In this document: piece after piece, positions 10,001 to 18,718 of the stretch
Numbering within the stretch: position 1 is the stretch's first letter
How the letters are laid out: every line of letters starts with the position of its first letter
DNA from: BPJU01 sp964425225
GTDB lineage: Bacteria > Planctomycetota > Planctomycetia > Pirellulales > Pirellulaceae
DNA: 64,000 nucleotides
NCBI GenBank assembly: GCA_964425225.1
Contig: CAYRMD010000013.1
Coordinates: 9,682 to 73,681, forward strand
Direction of reading: 5' to 3'
Position numbers and translations under genes: made by a program
Notes under the pieces: model-generated
The model's database searches: none
What the model was told of the DNA's origin: nothing
Seen by the model: only the letters and a program-made list of their open reading frames with translations

Positions 10001-10447
10001 TCAGCGAGGTCGTTCGGCGGAGGGAGATCGGAAAAGTTTCATTTGTTCTTCGATCCATCGTTCAAGCTCATCAAAATCGACCGGTGGCAGAGCTGAAAGA
10101 TCGGGGCGCAAACGTGCCGCATCTTTGATGTACACGTGCTGAATTTCGCGCTGGGATTTGGTGGTATTCCAGTTAATGAGTATCCGAATGCAACGCGGTA
10201 GGGAATTGGGTACGCTAATCTCGTAAGCGCACAGCAGCGGCACATCGAGCCAGCCTAATTGGCGCGCAGCCAGCGCCGGAAACTCGGCATCCAAATCCCT
10301 TGTAACCGTGAAAATAGCGCTGCCAACCGATTCGGCCTCGATCCCGTTCAAGCGAATCATCAACGCCAGTAGCTGGCGAGTAGCTTGGAGAATATCGTCA
10401 CGGGTATTGTGGTCTGCCGTCGTGGCACCTCGCACACCCCGACACAT
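10001..10447 (-). CDS. aroH: Monofunctional chorismate mutase, AroH class
   Basis: A 148-residue protein matching the Bacillus-type AroH trimer. It starts with CRGVRGATTA and carries EFPALAARQLGW, RCIRILI and HVYIKDAARLRPDL, the same order as in B. subtilis AroH, where arginines at the start and in the RCIR segment bind the substrate. It isomerises chorismate to prephenate for phenylalanine and tyrosine synthesis. I chose the ATG at 10447 because the family begins just before the RGxRGATT motif; a GTG three codons upstream is possible. It is the first gene of the minus-strand cluster with addB, addA and thrC. Confidence 0.9.
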   Translation of the reverse strand: MCRGVRGATTADHNTRDDILQATRQLLALMIRLNGIEAESVGSAIFTVTRDLDAEFPALAARQLGWLDVPLLCAYEISVPNSLPRCIRILINWNTTKSQREIQHVYIKDAARLRPDLSALPPVDFDELERWIEEQMKLFRSPSAERPR

Positions 10448-10761
10448 CAATACCACAGCTCAGCTCCCCGTGCCGACCACCACTGTAACCGCTCGAACTT
10501 CGATAGCCCGATCCGGTCTCCCCACAGCCGACCTGATAGGCGAAGTCTTCCGATTCGCCGCCGATTTTTCCCCGTACACAAAGTCGCAGTCATTAGGATA
10601 CCGCTGTCAGAACGGAGTTCACAGAAGGCACGCCTGTCGCCAGCGCTCTGCCAGGATTGCATAGACCCGTACCTATTGCTTTCTATTTTCCTGATAAATA
10701 GGCTACCATTTTCCGGCCAGTGGATAGAAGATGGGCAATAGTGGCCAGATTGGAGAAAATT
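10448..10761. other. Divergent intergenic region between aroH and the TPR-redoxin gene
   Basis: About 310 bases that must hold the promoters of the aroH operon (minus) and the TPR gene (plus). An A+T-richer patch at about 10675-10712 (TTGCTT followed by GATAAATAGG) is a possible plus-strand promoter, but the match is weak. No RNA gene or repeat is seen. Confidence 0.4.
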
Positions 10762-12072
10762 ATGAGTTTTCCTGCAAGTCCCTTCCAGCGCGGGAACGGA
10801 TCTATGCTCCGTGCCATTTGCGCCATCCTGATTGGGATGAATATCTGGCTTGTCACAGTGGCAGAACAATCCGGCGACTCCCCGTTCCAGGCGAGCCCGT
10901 CATCCGGCATGTTGCCTGCCGGTCATTCGTTCCACGGAGAAGTATTCAATGAAGGGCCGCGACAAGCCGCACAACTATTGGACGGCATGGGGAATGTTCA
11001 CTTTCCTGTAACCACTCGCGAACCGTTGGCCCAGCGATTTTTCGACCAAGGAATAGCGCAATTGCATGGATTTTGGTATTTCGAGTCGGAGCGGTCGTTT
11101 CGCCAAGTAGCTGCTTTGGACCCGGACTGTGCGATGGCCTATTGGGGTATGGCCATGTCGAACCCGGGCAACGAGAAGCGGGCCAAGGGGTTTATCGCGG
11201 AGGCGGTAAAGCGCAAGGACAAAGTGTCCGATCGCGAGCGGCGGTATATCGACGCTTTAGCTAAATATTGGGAAGCAGGTGAAGACAAGAAATTGGAACG
11301 CACACGTGCCTATACTCGAGCGCTCGAGGAGCTGTTGTACGAATACCCGGACGATGTGGAGGCCAAAGCGTTTCTTGCCCTTCACCTGTGGAATAGCCGT
11401 AACGCCGGTGAAAGGATCCAAAGTTACCTGGCTGTCGACGCCCTTTTGGATCAGGTGTTCCAAGTCAATCCGATGCATCCGGCACACCACTATCGTATTC
11501 ATTTGTGGGACATAGAAAAACCCGAAAAGGCCTTGTTATCTTCGGCCCTTTGTGGTCCAAGTCTTCCGGGCGTTGCCCATATGTGGCATATGCCGGGGCA
11601 TATCTACTCGCGCTTAAAACGCTACGACGACGCCTGTTATCAACAGGAAGCCTCCGCCCGGGTCGACCACGCCCATATGATGCGCTATCGACTCTTGCCA
11701 GATCAAATTCACAATTTTGCGCACAATAACGAATGGTTCATCCGCAATTTGATCCACGTCGGGCGCGTTAAAGACGCCCTGGCTCTGGCGAAAAATATGC
11801 TCGAATTGCCGCGGCACCCGAAATATAACCTGCCGACACGTTCCGGATGTAGCGCGTCGTATGGTCGGCAAAGAATGTGGGACGTGCTGCGCACGTTTGA
11901 ATTGTGGGAAGAAATGGTGCAGTTGGCGGAAACACCGTATTTGGAGGCGACGTCCGATGAGTCTGAGCAGATAGGCCGGCTGACCAACTTGGCTATTGCT
12001 CGATGCCAACTTGGCCAGAGTGAAGAAGCGGGTCGGTTGCGTGACGCGCTTCACACGCTTCTAGACACGTAG
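10762..12072 (+). CDS. TPR-repeat secreted protein, N-terminal part of a gene cut by TAG
   Basis: This 436-residue frame encodes a signal-peptide-like N-terminus followed by TPR-type helices. Recognisable segments are HFPVTTREPLAQRFFDQGIA, AALDPDCAMAYWGMAM and, further on, AHHYRIHLWD, AHMWHMPGHIYSRL and HNFAHNNEWF, which are rich in His and Trp. The ATG at 10762 has GGAG 6 bases upstream; an ATG at 10804 directly before the hydrophobic segment is an alternative. The frame stops at TAG 12070-12072, but the same frame continues open to 13188 and encodes a charged linker, more helices and a redoxin domain. The gene is most simply one 808-codon reading frame broken by one amber codon. TPR content is inferred from helix pattern and Ala/Tyr/Leu spacing. 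Confidence 0.7.
   Translation: MSFPASPFQRGNGSMLRAICAILIGMNIWLVTVAEQSGDSPFQASPSSGMLPAGHSFHGEVFNEGPRQAAQLLDGMGNVHFPVTTREPLAQRFFDQGIAQLHGFWYFESERSFRQVAALDPDCAMAYWGMAMSNPGNEKRAKGFIAEAVKRKDKVSDRERRYIDALAKYWEAGEDKKLERTRAYTRALEELLYEYPDDVEAKAFLALHLWNSRNAGERIQSYLAVDALLDQVFQVNPMHPAHHYRIHLWDIEKPEKALLSSALCGPSLPGVAHMWHMPGHIYSRLKRYDDACYQQEASARVDHAHMMRYRLLPDQIHNFAHNNEWFIRNLIHVGRVKDALALAKNMLELPRHPKYNLPTRSGCSASYGRQRMWDVLRTFELWEEMVQLAETPYLEATSDESEQIGRLTNLAIARCQLGQSEEAGRLRDALHTLLDT
12070..12072 (+). other. In-frame amber codon splitting the TPR-redoxin gene
   Basis: TAG lies between codons LLDT and KRQSDEAAEEAAKKG. No other stop occurs in this frame from 10762 to 13186. The upstream start and the downstream open frame at 12199 differ by 1479 bases, a multiple of three, so no frameshift is involved. 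A one-base change from CAG, AAG or GAG would produce it and would fit the Gln/Lys/Glu-rich linker. TAG serves as the ordinary stop of other genes here (for example at 2470), so genome-wide recoding is not supported. Confidence 0.85.
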
Positions 12073-12198
12073 AAACGGCAGTCTGACGAAGCCGCGGAAG
12101 AAGCAGCCAAGAAAGGGGAAGCCGAAGGTCACGATCCGGAACAACGGAAGAAGCTCATTGCTGAAGCACGAAAGCCATTTCAGACCAGGATCGATCAA

Positions 12199-13188
12199 TT
12201 GGAGCGTGCCCTGGCGGAAGTCGACGCACACCGAGCAGCCGTTGTCGGCGATTACCGACGCGCCGTCGAACTCGCTGCCAAAGCTCCTTCGATTGATTCG
12301 ATGCGAGTTGCACTCTGGATGCTTGAAGCCGGTCAGGTCGACGAATCGCTCGAAAAAGCACGCCGGACCGTACAGCAGCATGACCAGGAAGTTCAACCTC
12401 TGGCATGGTTCATCTATTTGTTGGCGAAGGCTGAGCGATGGCAGGAGGTGAGCGCCGAGTTCGAAAAACTCCGAACTTGGGCGGCGGATGCCGACCTGGC
12501 TTTTGCGCCCATGGTTCGTTTGGAACCGATTGCGCGAAAGCTGGGCTATCCAGCCGATTGGCGGCTGGCCCGCCCGGCCAAAAACGATCTGGGCCCGCGT
12601 CCACCGCTAGAGACACTTGGCCCGTTCCGCTGGCAACCGCCGCTGTCCGAATCCTGGACGCTTCCGGATGATACGGGCCAACCTCGCAGTCTGAAAGATT
12701 TCTCAGGCAGAACGGTGGTCGTTATTTTCTATTTAGGGGCTGGTTGCCTGCATTGTATGCAGCAGTTGCAAGCTTTCGCTGCCGAAGCCTCGAAATTCCG
12801 TGAACATCAGATCGATTTGGTCGCTATAAGTACAGATTCGCAAGAAGAACTGCACCGTGCCGTTAAAAACTATCAAAATGGCAGTTTCTCGATACCACTG
12901 TTGTCGGATCATTCGCTGGAGGTGTTTAAGAAATACCGTTGTTATGATGATTTCGAAAGACAACCATTACATGGCACTTTTCTTATCGATCCCCAAAGGC
13001 GTTGTATTTGGCATGATATTAGTTACGAACCGTTCATGGATGTGAAGTTCGTATTAGATGAAGCACTTCGACAGCGCCGCATAAAGTGTTATGAACAAGA
13101 TACAGCAGCAGCGTCACAAGCCACCAACGCCGCTGACCGAGCCTCGTCCGCTGATTGTGGCATGCTGCCCAATGCGCAGCAACGTTAA
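12199..13188 (+). CDS. C-terminal part of the TPR-redoxin protein: AhpC/TSA thioredoxin-like domain
   Basis: This open part follows the TAG in the same frame. The coordinates start at a TTG (12199) that may not be used; without readthrough the first ATG is at 12301. After about 140 residues of helical repeats comes a redoxin domain: WTLPDDTGQPRSLKDFSG, VVVIFYLGAGCLHCMQQL with a CxxC active site, DLVAISTDS and LLSDHSLEVFKKY. Fusion of this domain to TPR repeats is consistent with a secreted or periplasmic thiol-redox protein. The final 98 bases overlap the next gene in another frame. Whether a separate product is made is unknown; the piece may be a silent remnant. Confidence 0.6.
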   Translation: MERALAEVDAHRAAVVGDYRRAVELAAKAPSIDSMRVALWMLEAGQVDESLEKARRTVQQHDQEVQPLAWFIYLLAKAERWQEVSAEFEKLRTWAADADLAFAPMVRLEPIARKLGYPADWRLARPAKNDLGPRPPLETLGPFRWQPPLSESWTLPDDTGQPRSLKDFSGRTVVVIFYLGAGCLHCMQQLQAFAAEASKFREHQIDLVAISTDSQEELHRAVKNYQNGSFSIPLLSDHSLEVFKKYRCYDDFERQPLHGTFLIDPQRRCIWHDISYEPFMDVKFVLDEALRQRRIKCYEQDTAAASQATNAADRASSADCGMLPNAQQR

Positions 13189-13591
13189 CCTGTCGCGGAT
13201 AGTGCGAACAGCGGGTTGCTGCGGTGTACGGCGCGTCATCGTGTGTGGGCGGCCCAAACTGGATCCCGAAATCACGCGCGACGCTCTGGAGTTTGTCTGC
13301 GTCGAGCCACATCGGACGTTGCCGCCGGTACTACGGCGGCTGGGTAACGAAGGGTTCGCGCTCGTCGGTCTGGAACAGACGAATTACTCGATCAGCTTAT
13401 TCGAGTTCCGGTTTCCCAAGCGATGTGTGTTAGTGGTGGGAAACGAACGCGAAGGTATCGACGAGCAAACGCTCCAGATGATGGATGCTGTGGTGGAAAT
13501 ACCCGTGTACGGACGCCCGGCCAGCTATAACGCGGCGGCCGCCGTTGACATGGCATTGTACGAATATTGCCGCCAATACCCTATTGGTTAG
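13091..13591 (+). CDS. SpoU/TrmH-family RNA 2'-O-methyltransferase
   Basis: A 166-residue SPOUT methyltransferase. The three conserved motifs are present: RSNVNLSRIVRTAG (motif 1, catalytic Arg), LVVGNEREGID (motif 2) and VEIPVYGRPASYNAAAAVDM (motif 3, the trefoil-knot SAM site). Such enzymes methylate ribose 2'-OH groups in tRNA or rRNA; the target nucleotide cannot be read from sequence. The ATG at 13091 leaves a 19-residue leader before the fold and overlaps the preceding frame by 98 bases, so it is probably co-transcribed with it. It is a short family form without an added RNA-binding domain. Confidence 0.85.
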   Translation: MNKIQQQRHKPPTPLTEPRPLIVACCPMRSNVNLSRIVRTAGCCGVRRVIVCGRPKLDPEITRDALEFVCVEPHRTLPPVLRRLGNEGFALVGLEQTNYSISLFEFRFPKRCVLVVGNEREGIDEQTLQMMDAVVEIPVYGRPASYNAAAAVDMALYEYCRQYPIG

Positions 13592-13659
13592 CCAACGACG
13601 CGACCTGAATTGGGAGCGATCGGAATAGCGCAAAGCGAGCTCTGAGCAAAGCCAGGGTT

Positions 13660-13678
13660 CGCCTCGGGGCATGAGGCG
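13660..13678. terminator. GC-rich hairpin between convergent genes (weak terminator candidate)
   Basis: A perfect 6-bp stem CGCCTC/GAGGCG with a 7-base loop lies between the methyltransferase and the convergent aldolase-like gene. No T run follows. Confidence 0.2.
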
Positions 13679-13773
13679 TGTGGATCAGCGGCTTAAGTTG
13701 TGCCATCTGGCCGAGACAACTGTGAGTCTATGGTCGCTTCGTGGTAACGTCCAGCAGATCGGGCCGGGCAGCC

Positions 13774-14904
13774 TTATACATGGAGCCAACGGTCGCGCGC
13801 CGTAATCGTCCAACGATCCACCACGCGTCCATCTTCGATCACCCAAGCCATTTGGTGCCAAGCACAGGTGGGGCAGATGTGGCGAGGAACGGCTAATAGG
13901 ACGTCACCAGGGCGAAATCGTTCTGCCTGATCCGTCTCTAACACCAGATGCTCTTCGTTATGCAACACTTGGCGAGCCTCGGGTAGCTCCGGAAAATAGA
14001 CGCGCGTACCGAATGGCGGATCGGCGGCCACGGCTTTATTGCCCAGGTCTAACGTGAGCCGATGGCGCGTCGGTATGCTGATAACGCGAGTCAATAGCAG
14101 AGCGGCAGGCACAAAGGGCAAATCGGGAAACGTCACACCGTAACCCCAATCATGAAAGATCGTGGTACCGGGGCTGAGTTCAATCGCTGGGTCGTCGATT
14201 TGGGCGAAAATAGGAAACGATCCGGTTCCGCCAGCCACGATGCGCGGAACCGGTAGCGCGGCAGCCAGCAACCGGTCCCGCAAGCGAGCCGCATTGTGCC
14301 AGACGCGGGCCACGGCCGCTCGCCGCTCCTCGACATCCGTCTGATGATTATGGCCGTCATACACATGCATCCCTTCGGCACGCAGTCCCGGCGAGGTGTG
14401 AATCTGCTGATACAAACGAACTGCTTCGGCCGATTCCGGATCGACACCGGTACGATTCAACCCGGTGTTCACATCCAGGAGAACACCAATGGAAAGCCCC
14501 GCCGCCGCAAAAGCCTCGCTTAACTGCCGAACCGGCTCCGGGTGGTCGGCCGTTACGAGCAGTGCGATGTCCGGATAACGCTGAACCAGACGGACCGCGC
14601 GGTGAATATTCGGCCCCACCAGGTTATAGGCTAGGAAGATATCCTTTACTCCGGCTTCCGCCAGCATTTCGGCTTCGGCTACTGTAGCGCATTTGTGTTT
14701 ACGAATTCCCGCTTCCAATTCCATCTTGGTGACGGCAGCCATTTTGTGCGTTTTACAATGAGGTCGGAGTCTATCCGCACTACCGGCCACAGCAATCATC
14801 TGATCGATGTTGCGTCGTACTAGTCGCCGGAATATGACGAGTCCGGGAGATAGTATTTGGCCAGGGTCTTCAATGAAATAATCTGTCATATTCAACGGCA
14901 GCAT
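13774..14904 (-). CDS. D-threonine aldolase/D-serine dehydratase-like PLP enzyme
   Basis: A 376-residue fold-type III PLP protein (alanine racemase-like barrel). RPHCKTHKM near residue 47 carries the lysine expected to bind PLP, and GTGSFP near residue 225 binds phosphate. The C-terminal domain ends with VPRHICPTCAWHQ, whose His and Cys residues match the metal site of the D-threonine aldolase/D-serine dehydratase family. These enzymes split D-3-hydroxyamino acids or deaminate D-serine; sequence alone does not decide between the two. A clear AGGAG lies 8 bases before the ATG at 14904. It stands alone, about 65 bases before the dehydrogenase gene's end, on the same strand. Confidence 0.8.
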   Translation of the reverse strand: MLPLNMTDYFIEDPGQILSPGLVIFRRLVRRNIDQMIAVAGSADRLRPHCKTHKMAAVTKMELEAGIRKHKCATVAEAEMLAEAGVKDIFLAYNLVGPNIHRAVRLVQRYPDIALLVTADHPEPVRQLSEAFAAAGLSIGVLLDVNTGLNRTGVDPESAEAVRLYQQIHTSPGLRAEGMHVYDGHNHQTDVEERRAAVARVWHNAARLRDRLLAAALPVPRIVAGGTGSFPIFAQIDDPAIELSPGTTIFHDWGYGVTFPDLPFVPAALLLTRVISIPTRHRLTLDLGNKAVAADPPFGTRVYFPELPEARQVLHNEEHLVLETDQAERFRPGDVLLAVPRHICPTCAWHQMAWVIEDGRVVDRWTITARDRWLHV

Positions 14905-14970
14905 GGAAATCTCCTGTCACCAAAAACGGTGTCATGTAATTGATTTGTAATGTTTTTATTAGATTCCGTG

Positions 14971-17469
14971 CTACGGTAATGCCTCAAGCAGCGCTAGTAG
15001 ATCGCTCCAATCTTGCAGTGTTAGAATGTGATAGTAACCGGTAGGCATTAACGATCCTGGGGCCGCGCGGCGCTCACTTATTTGTTCCACCGGCACCGCT
15101 GTTATAGCGCCGTCAGCCAGGAGGAAACGTTCTTCATTGGATTCGGTGGAGGGAAGCGAAATGCCGGTAAATATTTGTCCGTTTTCCAACGTGATGATCC
15201 ACGGTGTGTAGGCCGGAGCGACTTCGCGAGCGGGGTCAGCGATCGAAAGGACAAGCTGCTTTCGCGACAGGCGCGACGCGATGCCGGTAAGGTCCGGTCC
15301 AAGAGAAGCTCCTCGCCCACCCAGTCGGTGGCATGCCGAGCAGCGCACTCCATGGTGGCCGAAAAACAATCGCCAACCGCGGTTTGCGTCGCCGGAATGG
15401 GGTAGGCGTTCGAGCAGCTCGTCCAGTTGCTGCTCGCTCGGTGCGTCGGCTAAAGCGCTCGGTGCATTGGGTGAGCCGAGGGCGCGTCGTGCGGCGTCGG
15501 CCAGCGGAGGATTGTCAGCCCATTGCGCCCATTGGCGCAGCGTGCCCACAAAAGCTTTGCTGCGGCCTTCTAGCCCCATGATAGCGTCAGCACGTTCCTG
15601 GACATCCCGATTCTCTTCTTGAGCCAAGCGGATCAAGATCTTGGTTGGGTTGCCGATAGAGCGCAAGGCAAGCGTTCGGATTGCTTCGCGTCGCAAAAGC
15701 GCGTGCGAGCTGTACGCCCACCTTTCTAGTTGGCGCGAATCCAGTCGCGGTTCGTTTGGATCCAGTAAACGCAACGCCATCGCGCGTAGTTCGTCCGAAG
15801 TGGATGACTCGCGAAGCGCTCGCAAGCCATACTCTTGATACGACGGCTCGCCCTTTAACGATACTTTCTGCTCGTCCAGCCATTCGAAAGTTGCTAAAAG
15901 CGCCTGGAAAAGCTCTGGTGACAGTCGTGGGTCGAGGAGCATGGCTTCGAGCATCGGGCGCAATTCCTTGCGGCCGAGCTCCGCCACCAACCGCACTGCC
16001 CCTAGCCGTACGTCTGTATCCGGATCGGCCAGCGCAGCACGCAACCACATCGAAGACGGCTCCTTGCCGTGCAAGGACATCCAACGGGCTTGTTGCAAGC
16101 GAGCGATCTTCCATTCTTTTGGTACGTTCTCTTCCCAGGGAGGTATGTCGTTAAATTGAACTAGGTCACTCCATACGGCAGCCTGGCGCAAGCCGACGTC
16201 GGCTGAGCGGATGGCGTCCACGAACTCGGTTTCGTTAAGGGGCTGTCCCTGCTCAGCCGCCTTGAGCCATTGCATGGCTCGTGATTCTTCGGGTGTTGGC
16301 GGTGGCAAGTGATCAGATACACTATTGCCGGCGAGCGCATCTTGGAACGGATGCGGCTCAGTGAAAACCACCCGCCAGATACGGCCCCGGCCGTGGACCG
16401 GATAGCTCTTGTCTACCCAATCCGTAATAAAGAGCTCACCGCTTGGGGATAATGCAAAGTCGACCGGCCGGAACTGGTGGTCGCCCTGCACGACGATCTG
16501 GCGATGCGCGCCGAACCACGCGCCGTGCGGAATGAGGCGATACGTTTCGATGCGGTTATCTCCCCAACTGGTTACCCACAGCCGACCGGCTAGCGGCAAA
16601 ACTGCGCACGGGGCTTCGCCCGTACCGGCCACCATCGGCAACGTGCCCGGTAATTGACCGTTCCAAGCCTGTAGCGGGTGGCGTCCGGTGCGACCGTAAC
16701 GGAATTGGTAACCATAATCACCACCGGGCAGTACGCGATGCAAGCGACACGGAGGGCTGGCGTCCGGGTCGTTATCCACAGCCCAGATACGTCCATACTC
16801 GTCGACATGGATGCCAAACGGGTTCCAAAACCCGGTTGCGATTTGCTCTAGCTGTCGACCCTCTCTTGTCACGCGGTAGATATTGCCCCCTTCTCCTTGA
16901 CCGGTACGTTGCGTGCCATCGCGCGCCACCAGCGTGTAAGGCTCCCCCAGGTTCTCTCCCAGTCCAAAATAGAGATAGCCCATCGAGTCGAATGCCAGAC
17001 CACACAACCCGTTATGCGGATAGTTGCCGGGAGTTTTCAATTCCACTAAGTGTTCGATCGTTTCGGCCACGTCGTCGTGGTCCAAATCCGCGATACGAAA
17101 GATCTCCATCCGCGTGGCCACATAGATCCAAGGAGCCGGCCCTCGGCGTAGACTCATCGTGGCATGACTGCCTTCCCAAAACGTGCGGATGCGATCCGCG
17201 CGTCCGTCTCGGTCGGTATCCTCCAGGATGCGCAAGCGGTCCACGCCAGGGCCCCCATAGTCTGGTGGCGGAAAATGTGTGTGGCATTCCACCACGATAA
17301 GCCGCCCTCGGTGGTCAAACGTAGCGGCTATGGGAGTGACAATCTGCGGATGCTCAGCAAATAAGTGGAGCGCAACGTGCGGGACAAGTACCCGAGGCGG
17401 CCCGGCTGGCAACGATCGATCCAGCAACAGCGTACCGGAAAGACTTACAAGCAGCGCGAGCCACCGCAT
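14971..17469 (-). CDS. PVC-type membrane-bound dehydrogenase with HEAT-like repeats and c-type haem domain
   Basis: An exported 832-residue protein of a family typical of Planctomycetes and Verrucomicrobia. A signal peptide (MRWLALLVSLSGTLLL) starts at 17469; an upstream ATG at 17577 would add 36 basic residues in front of it and is less likely. The first half is a beta-propeller with YPHNGLCGLAFDS, GNIYRVTREG and AVDNDPDASP motifs. The middle has HEAT-like helical repeats rich in Arg and Leu (about residues 430-660). The C-terminus holds a haem-binding domain with CSACHRLGGRG and LGPDLTGI. It probably passes electrons from an unknown sugar or alcohol substrate. Its start overlaps the end of the site-2 protease frame. 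Confidence 0.85.
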   Translation of the reverse strand: MRWLALLVSLSGTLLLDRSLPAGPPRVLVPHVALHLFAEHPQIVTPIAATFDHRGRLIVVECHTHFPPPDYGGPGVDRLRILEDTDRDGRADRIRTFWEGSHATMSLRRGPAPWIYVATRMEIFRIADLDHDDVAETIEHLVELKTPGNYPHNGLCGLAFDSMGYLYFGLGENLGEPYTLVARDGTQRTGQGEGGNIYRVTREGRQLEQIATGFWNPFGIHVDEYGRIWAVDNDPDASPPCRLHRVLPGGDYGYQFRYGRTGRHPLQAWNGQLPGTLPMVAGTGEAPCAVLPLAGRLWVTSWGDNRIETYRLIPHGAWFGAHRQIVVQGDHQFRPVDFALSPSGELFITDWVDKSYPVHGRGRIWRVVFTEPHPFQDALAGNSVSDHLPPPTPEESRAMQWLKAAEQGQPLNETEFVDAIRSADVGLRQAAVWSDLVQFNDIPPWEENVPKEWKIARLQQARWMSLHGKEPSSMWLRAALADPDTDVRLGAVRLVAELGRKELRPMLEAMLLDPRLSPELFQALLATFEWLDEQKVSLKGEPSYQEYGLRALRESSTSDELRAMALRLLDPNEPRLDSRQLERWAYSSHALLRREAIRTLALRSIGNPTKILIRLAQEENRDVQERADAIMGLEGRSKAFVGTLRQWAQWADNPPLADAARRALGSPNAPSALADAPSEQQLDELLERLPHSGDANRGWRLFFGHHGVRCSACHRLGGRGASLGPDLTGIASRLSRKQLVLSIADPAREVAPAYTPWIITLENGQIFTGISLPSTESNEERFLLADGAITAVPVEQISERRAAPGSLMPTGYYHILTLQDWSDLLALLEALP

Positions 17470-18718
17470 CGCGTCGCTGAAAATGGGCCGCCGTGGACCT
17501 TTGGCTCGATGTGACGAACGTTTCTTGCCCCAACCACCCACAGCCCGGTCCGGATATGCCACTTGCCGTATCGACATAATCTGTCCCTTCGCCTAACCAT
17601 CGACCCGGATGGCTTAACACGTGCGCCTGCCTGTCCCCCATGGACCCGATGGTCCACGGCACGCCCCGAAGAGTAGTCTGTAAAGCGGGTTGCGACCTAG
17701 ACCACTCCACTGGTCGTAGCGGATGGAGCGGCAAGCACAAGATGGGGATCGTCAACGACAAGATACCCAAAACCGCCCGCCAGAGTCCAATGGGGATAGA
17801 GTCATCACGGGTTGGGGGATGGTACGGTCCAATTACAAGAACCAGTAACGCCATCACCAGCCAAGGTGAAGGCTCCCGTCGTGCTGCCAAACTCCATACC
17901 ACGTGGAAGCCCACAGCCAGCAGAATGCCTCGCGCAACCCAATAGGATCGACGTCCCAAGAGACAATAGATCACATGTCCGCCGTCTAATTGGCTGATCG
18001 GTATCATGTTCAATCCGGTGATCAAAAAACCTACCCACCCAGCCAAAAACAGCGGATTGCCTTGCAAGTGACCCAACCAGAAGGCATCGTAGTGGTCGAT
18101 GTTTTCAGGCGCGACGCACTGGAGGATTAACCAGATACCTATGGGCATGCCTAAGGCATATCCACCTTTCCCGTTATTGATGGCCAATTCTAAGTGGGCC
18201 GCCGCATAAAACATCAGCGGCACTGCCACGATAAGACCGGCGATCGGACCGGCTAAACCGATGTCGAAAATCTGTTTGCGGTTCGCCAAGCGCCCGTCCA
18301 CGCTGATCACCGCGCCCAAAGTGCCGATCGGAGTGATGGGAAGCGGCAGAAAATAGGGAAACGAGGCCGGTACGCGATAGGCGACCGTCATAAGGAAATG
18401 TCCCATTTCATGGGCAAAAAGAATTCCGAGCAGTGCCGCCATGTAAATAAGACCATCGCGATATCGCTCTACAATAACTTTACGAACTGGTAACAAGCTG
18501 TCACTCTGGAGGCTGGTTTCCAGATACTGCAATGGCTCAAGGCTGGCGCCGACCCAAAAAGTCGATAGGCACGTAAGAGCAAAGAGCGTTAACGGGAGCA
18601 CGACGCGCCGCCGCGGCATCGGACGCAAACGAGATCCGCCATCCATTCCGTCCAGTGCAAGGTCGCTCGTCTGGCGGTCGCGATGCACAATATCCGGCTT
18701 AAAAGGCTCGCTGTCCAT
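17354..18718 (-). CDS. Site-2 protease family zinc metallopeptidase (M50)
   Basis: An integral membrane peptidase of 454 residues from the ATG at 18718, which has GGGAGACGAG upstream; a GTG at 18751 is the alternative start. The zinc site is HEMGHFL (about residue 105), and the second motif, NMIPISQLDGGH, supplies the third ligand. Several hydrophobic segments surround them. Family members cut membrane-anchored regulators or process signals inside the bilayer. The recognisable domain ends near residue 360. The last 95 residues are unlike the family and overlap the dehydrogenase gene, so either they are a non-conserved tail or the frame is altered near 17640. Confidence 0.8.
   Translation of the reverse strand: MDSEPFKPDIVHRDRQTSDLALDGMDGGSRLRPMPRRRVVLPLTLFALTCLSTFWVGASLEPLQYLETSLQSDSLLPVRKVIVERYRDGLIYMAALLGILFAHEMGHFLMTVAYRVPASFPYFLPLPITPIGTLGAVISVDGRLANRKQIFDIGLAGPIAGLIVAVPLMFYAAAHLELAINNGKGGYALGMPIGIWLILQCVAPENIDHYDAFWLGHLQGNPLFLAGWVGFLITGLNMIPISQLDGGHVIYCLLGRRSYWVARGILLAVGFHVVWSLAARREPSPWLVMALLVLVIGPYHPPTRDDSIPIGLWRAVLGILSLTIPILCLPLHPLRPVEWSRSQPALQTTLRGVPWTIGSMGDRQAHVLSHPGRWLGEGTDYVDTASGISGPGCGWLGQETFVTSSQRSTAAHFQRRDAVARAACKSFRYAVAGSIVASRAASGTCPARCAPLIC

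Noticed and set aside
12070..12072. Stop-codon reassignment or pyrrolysine insertion at TAG
   Set aside because: TAG is the natural stop of other genes here and no pyl gene or downstream element is visible; nonsense mutation is simpler.
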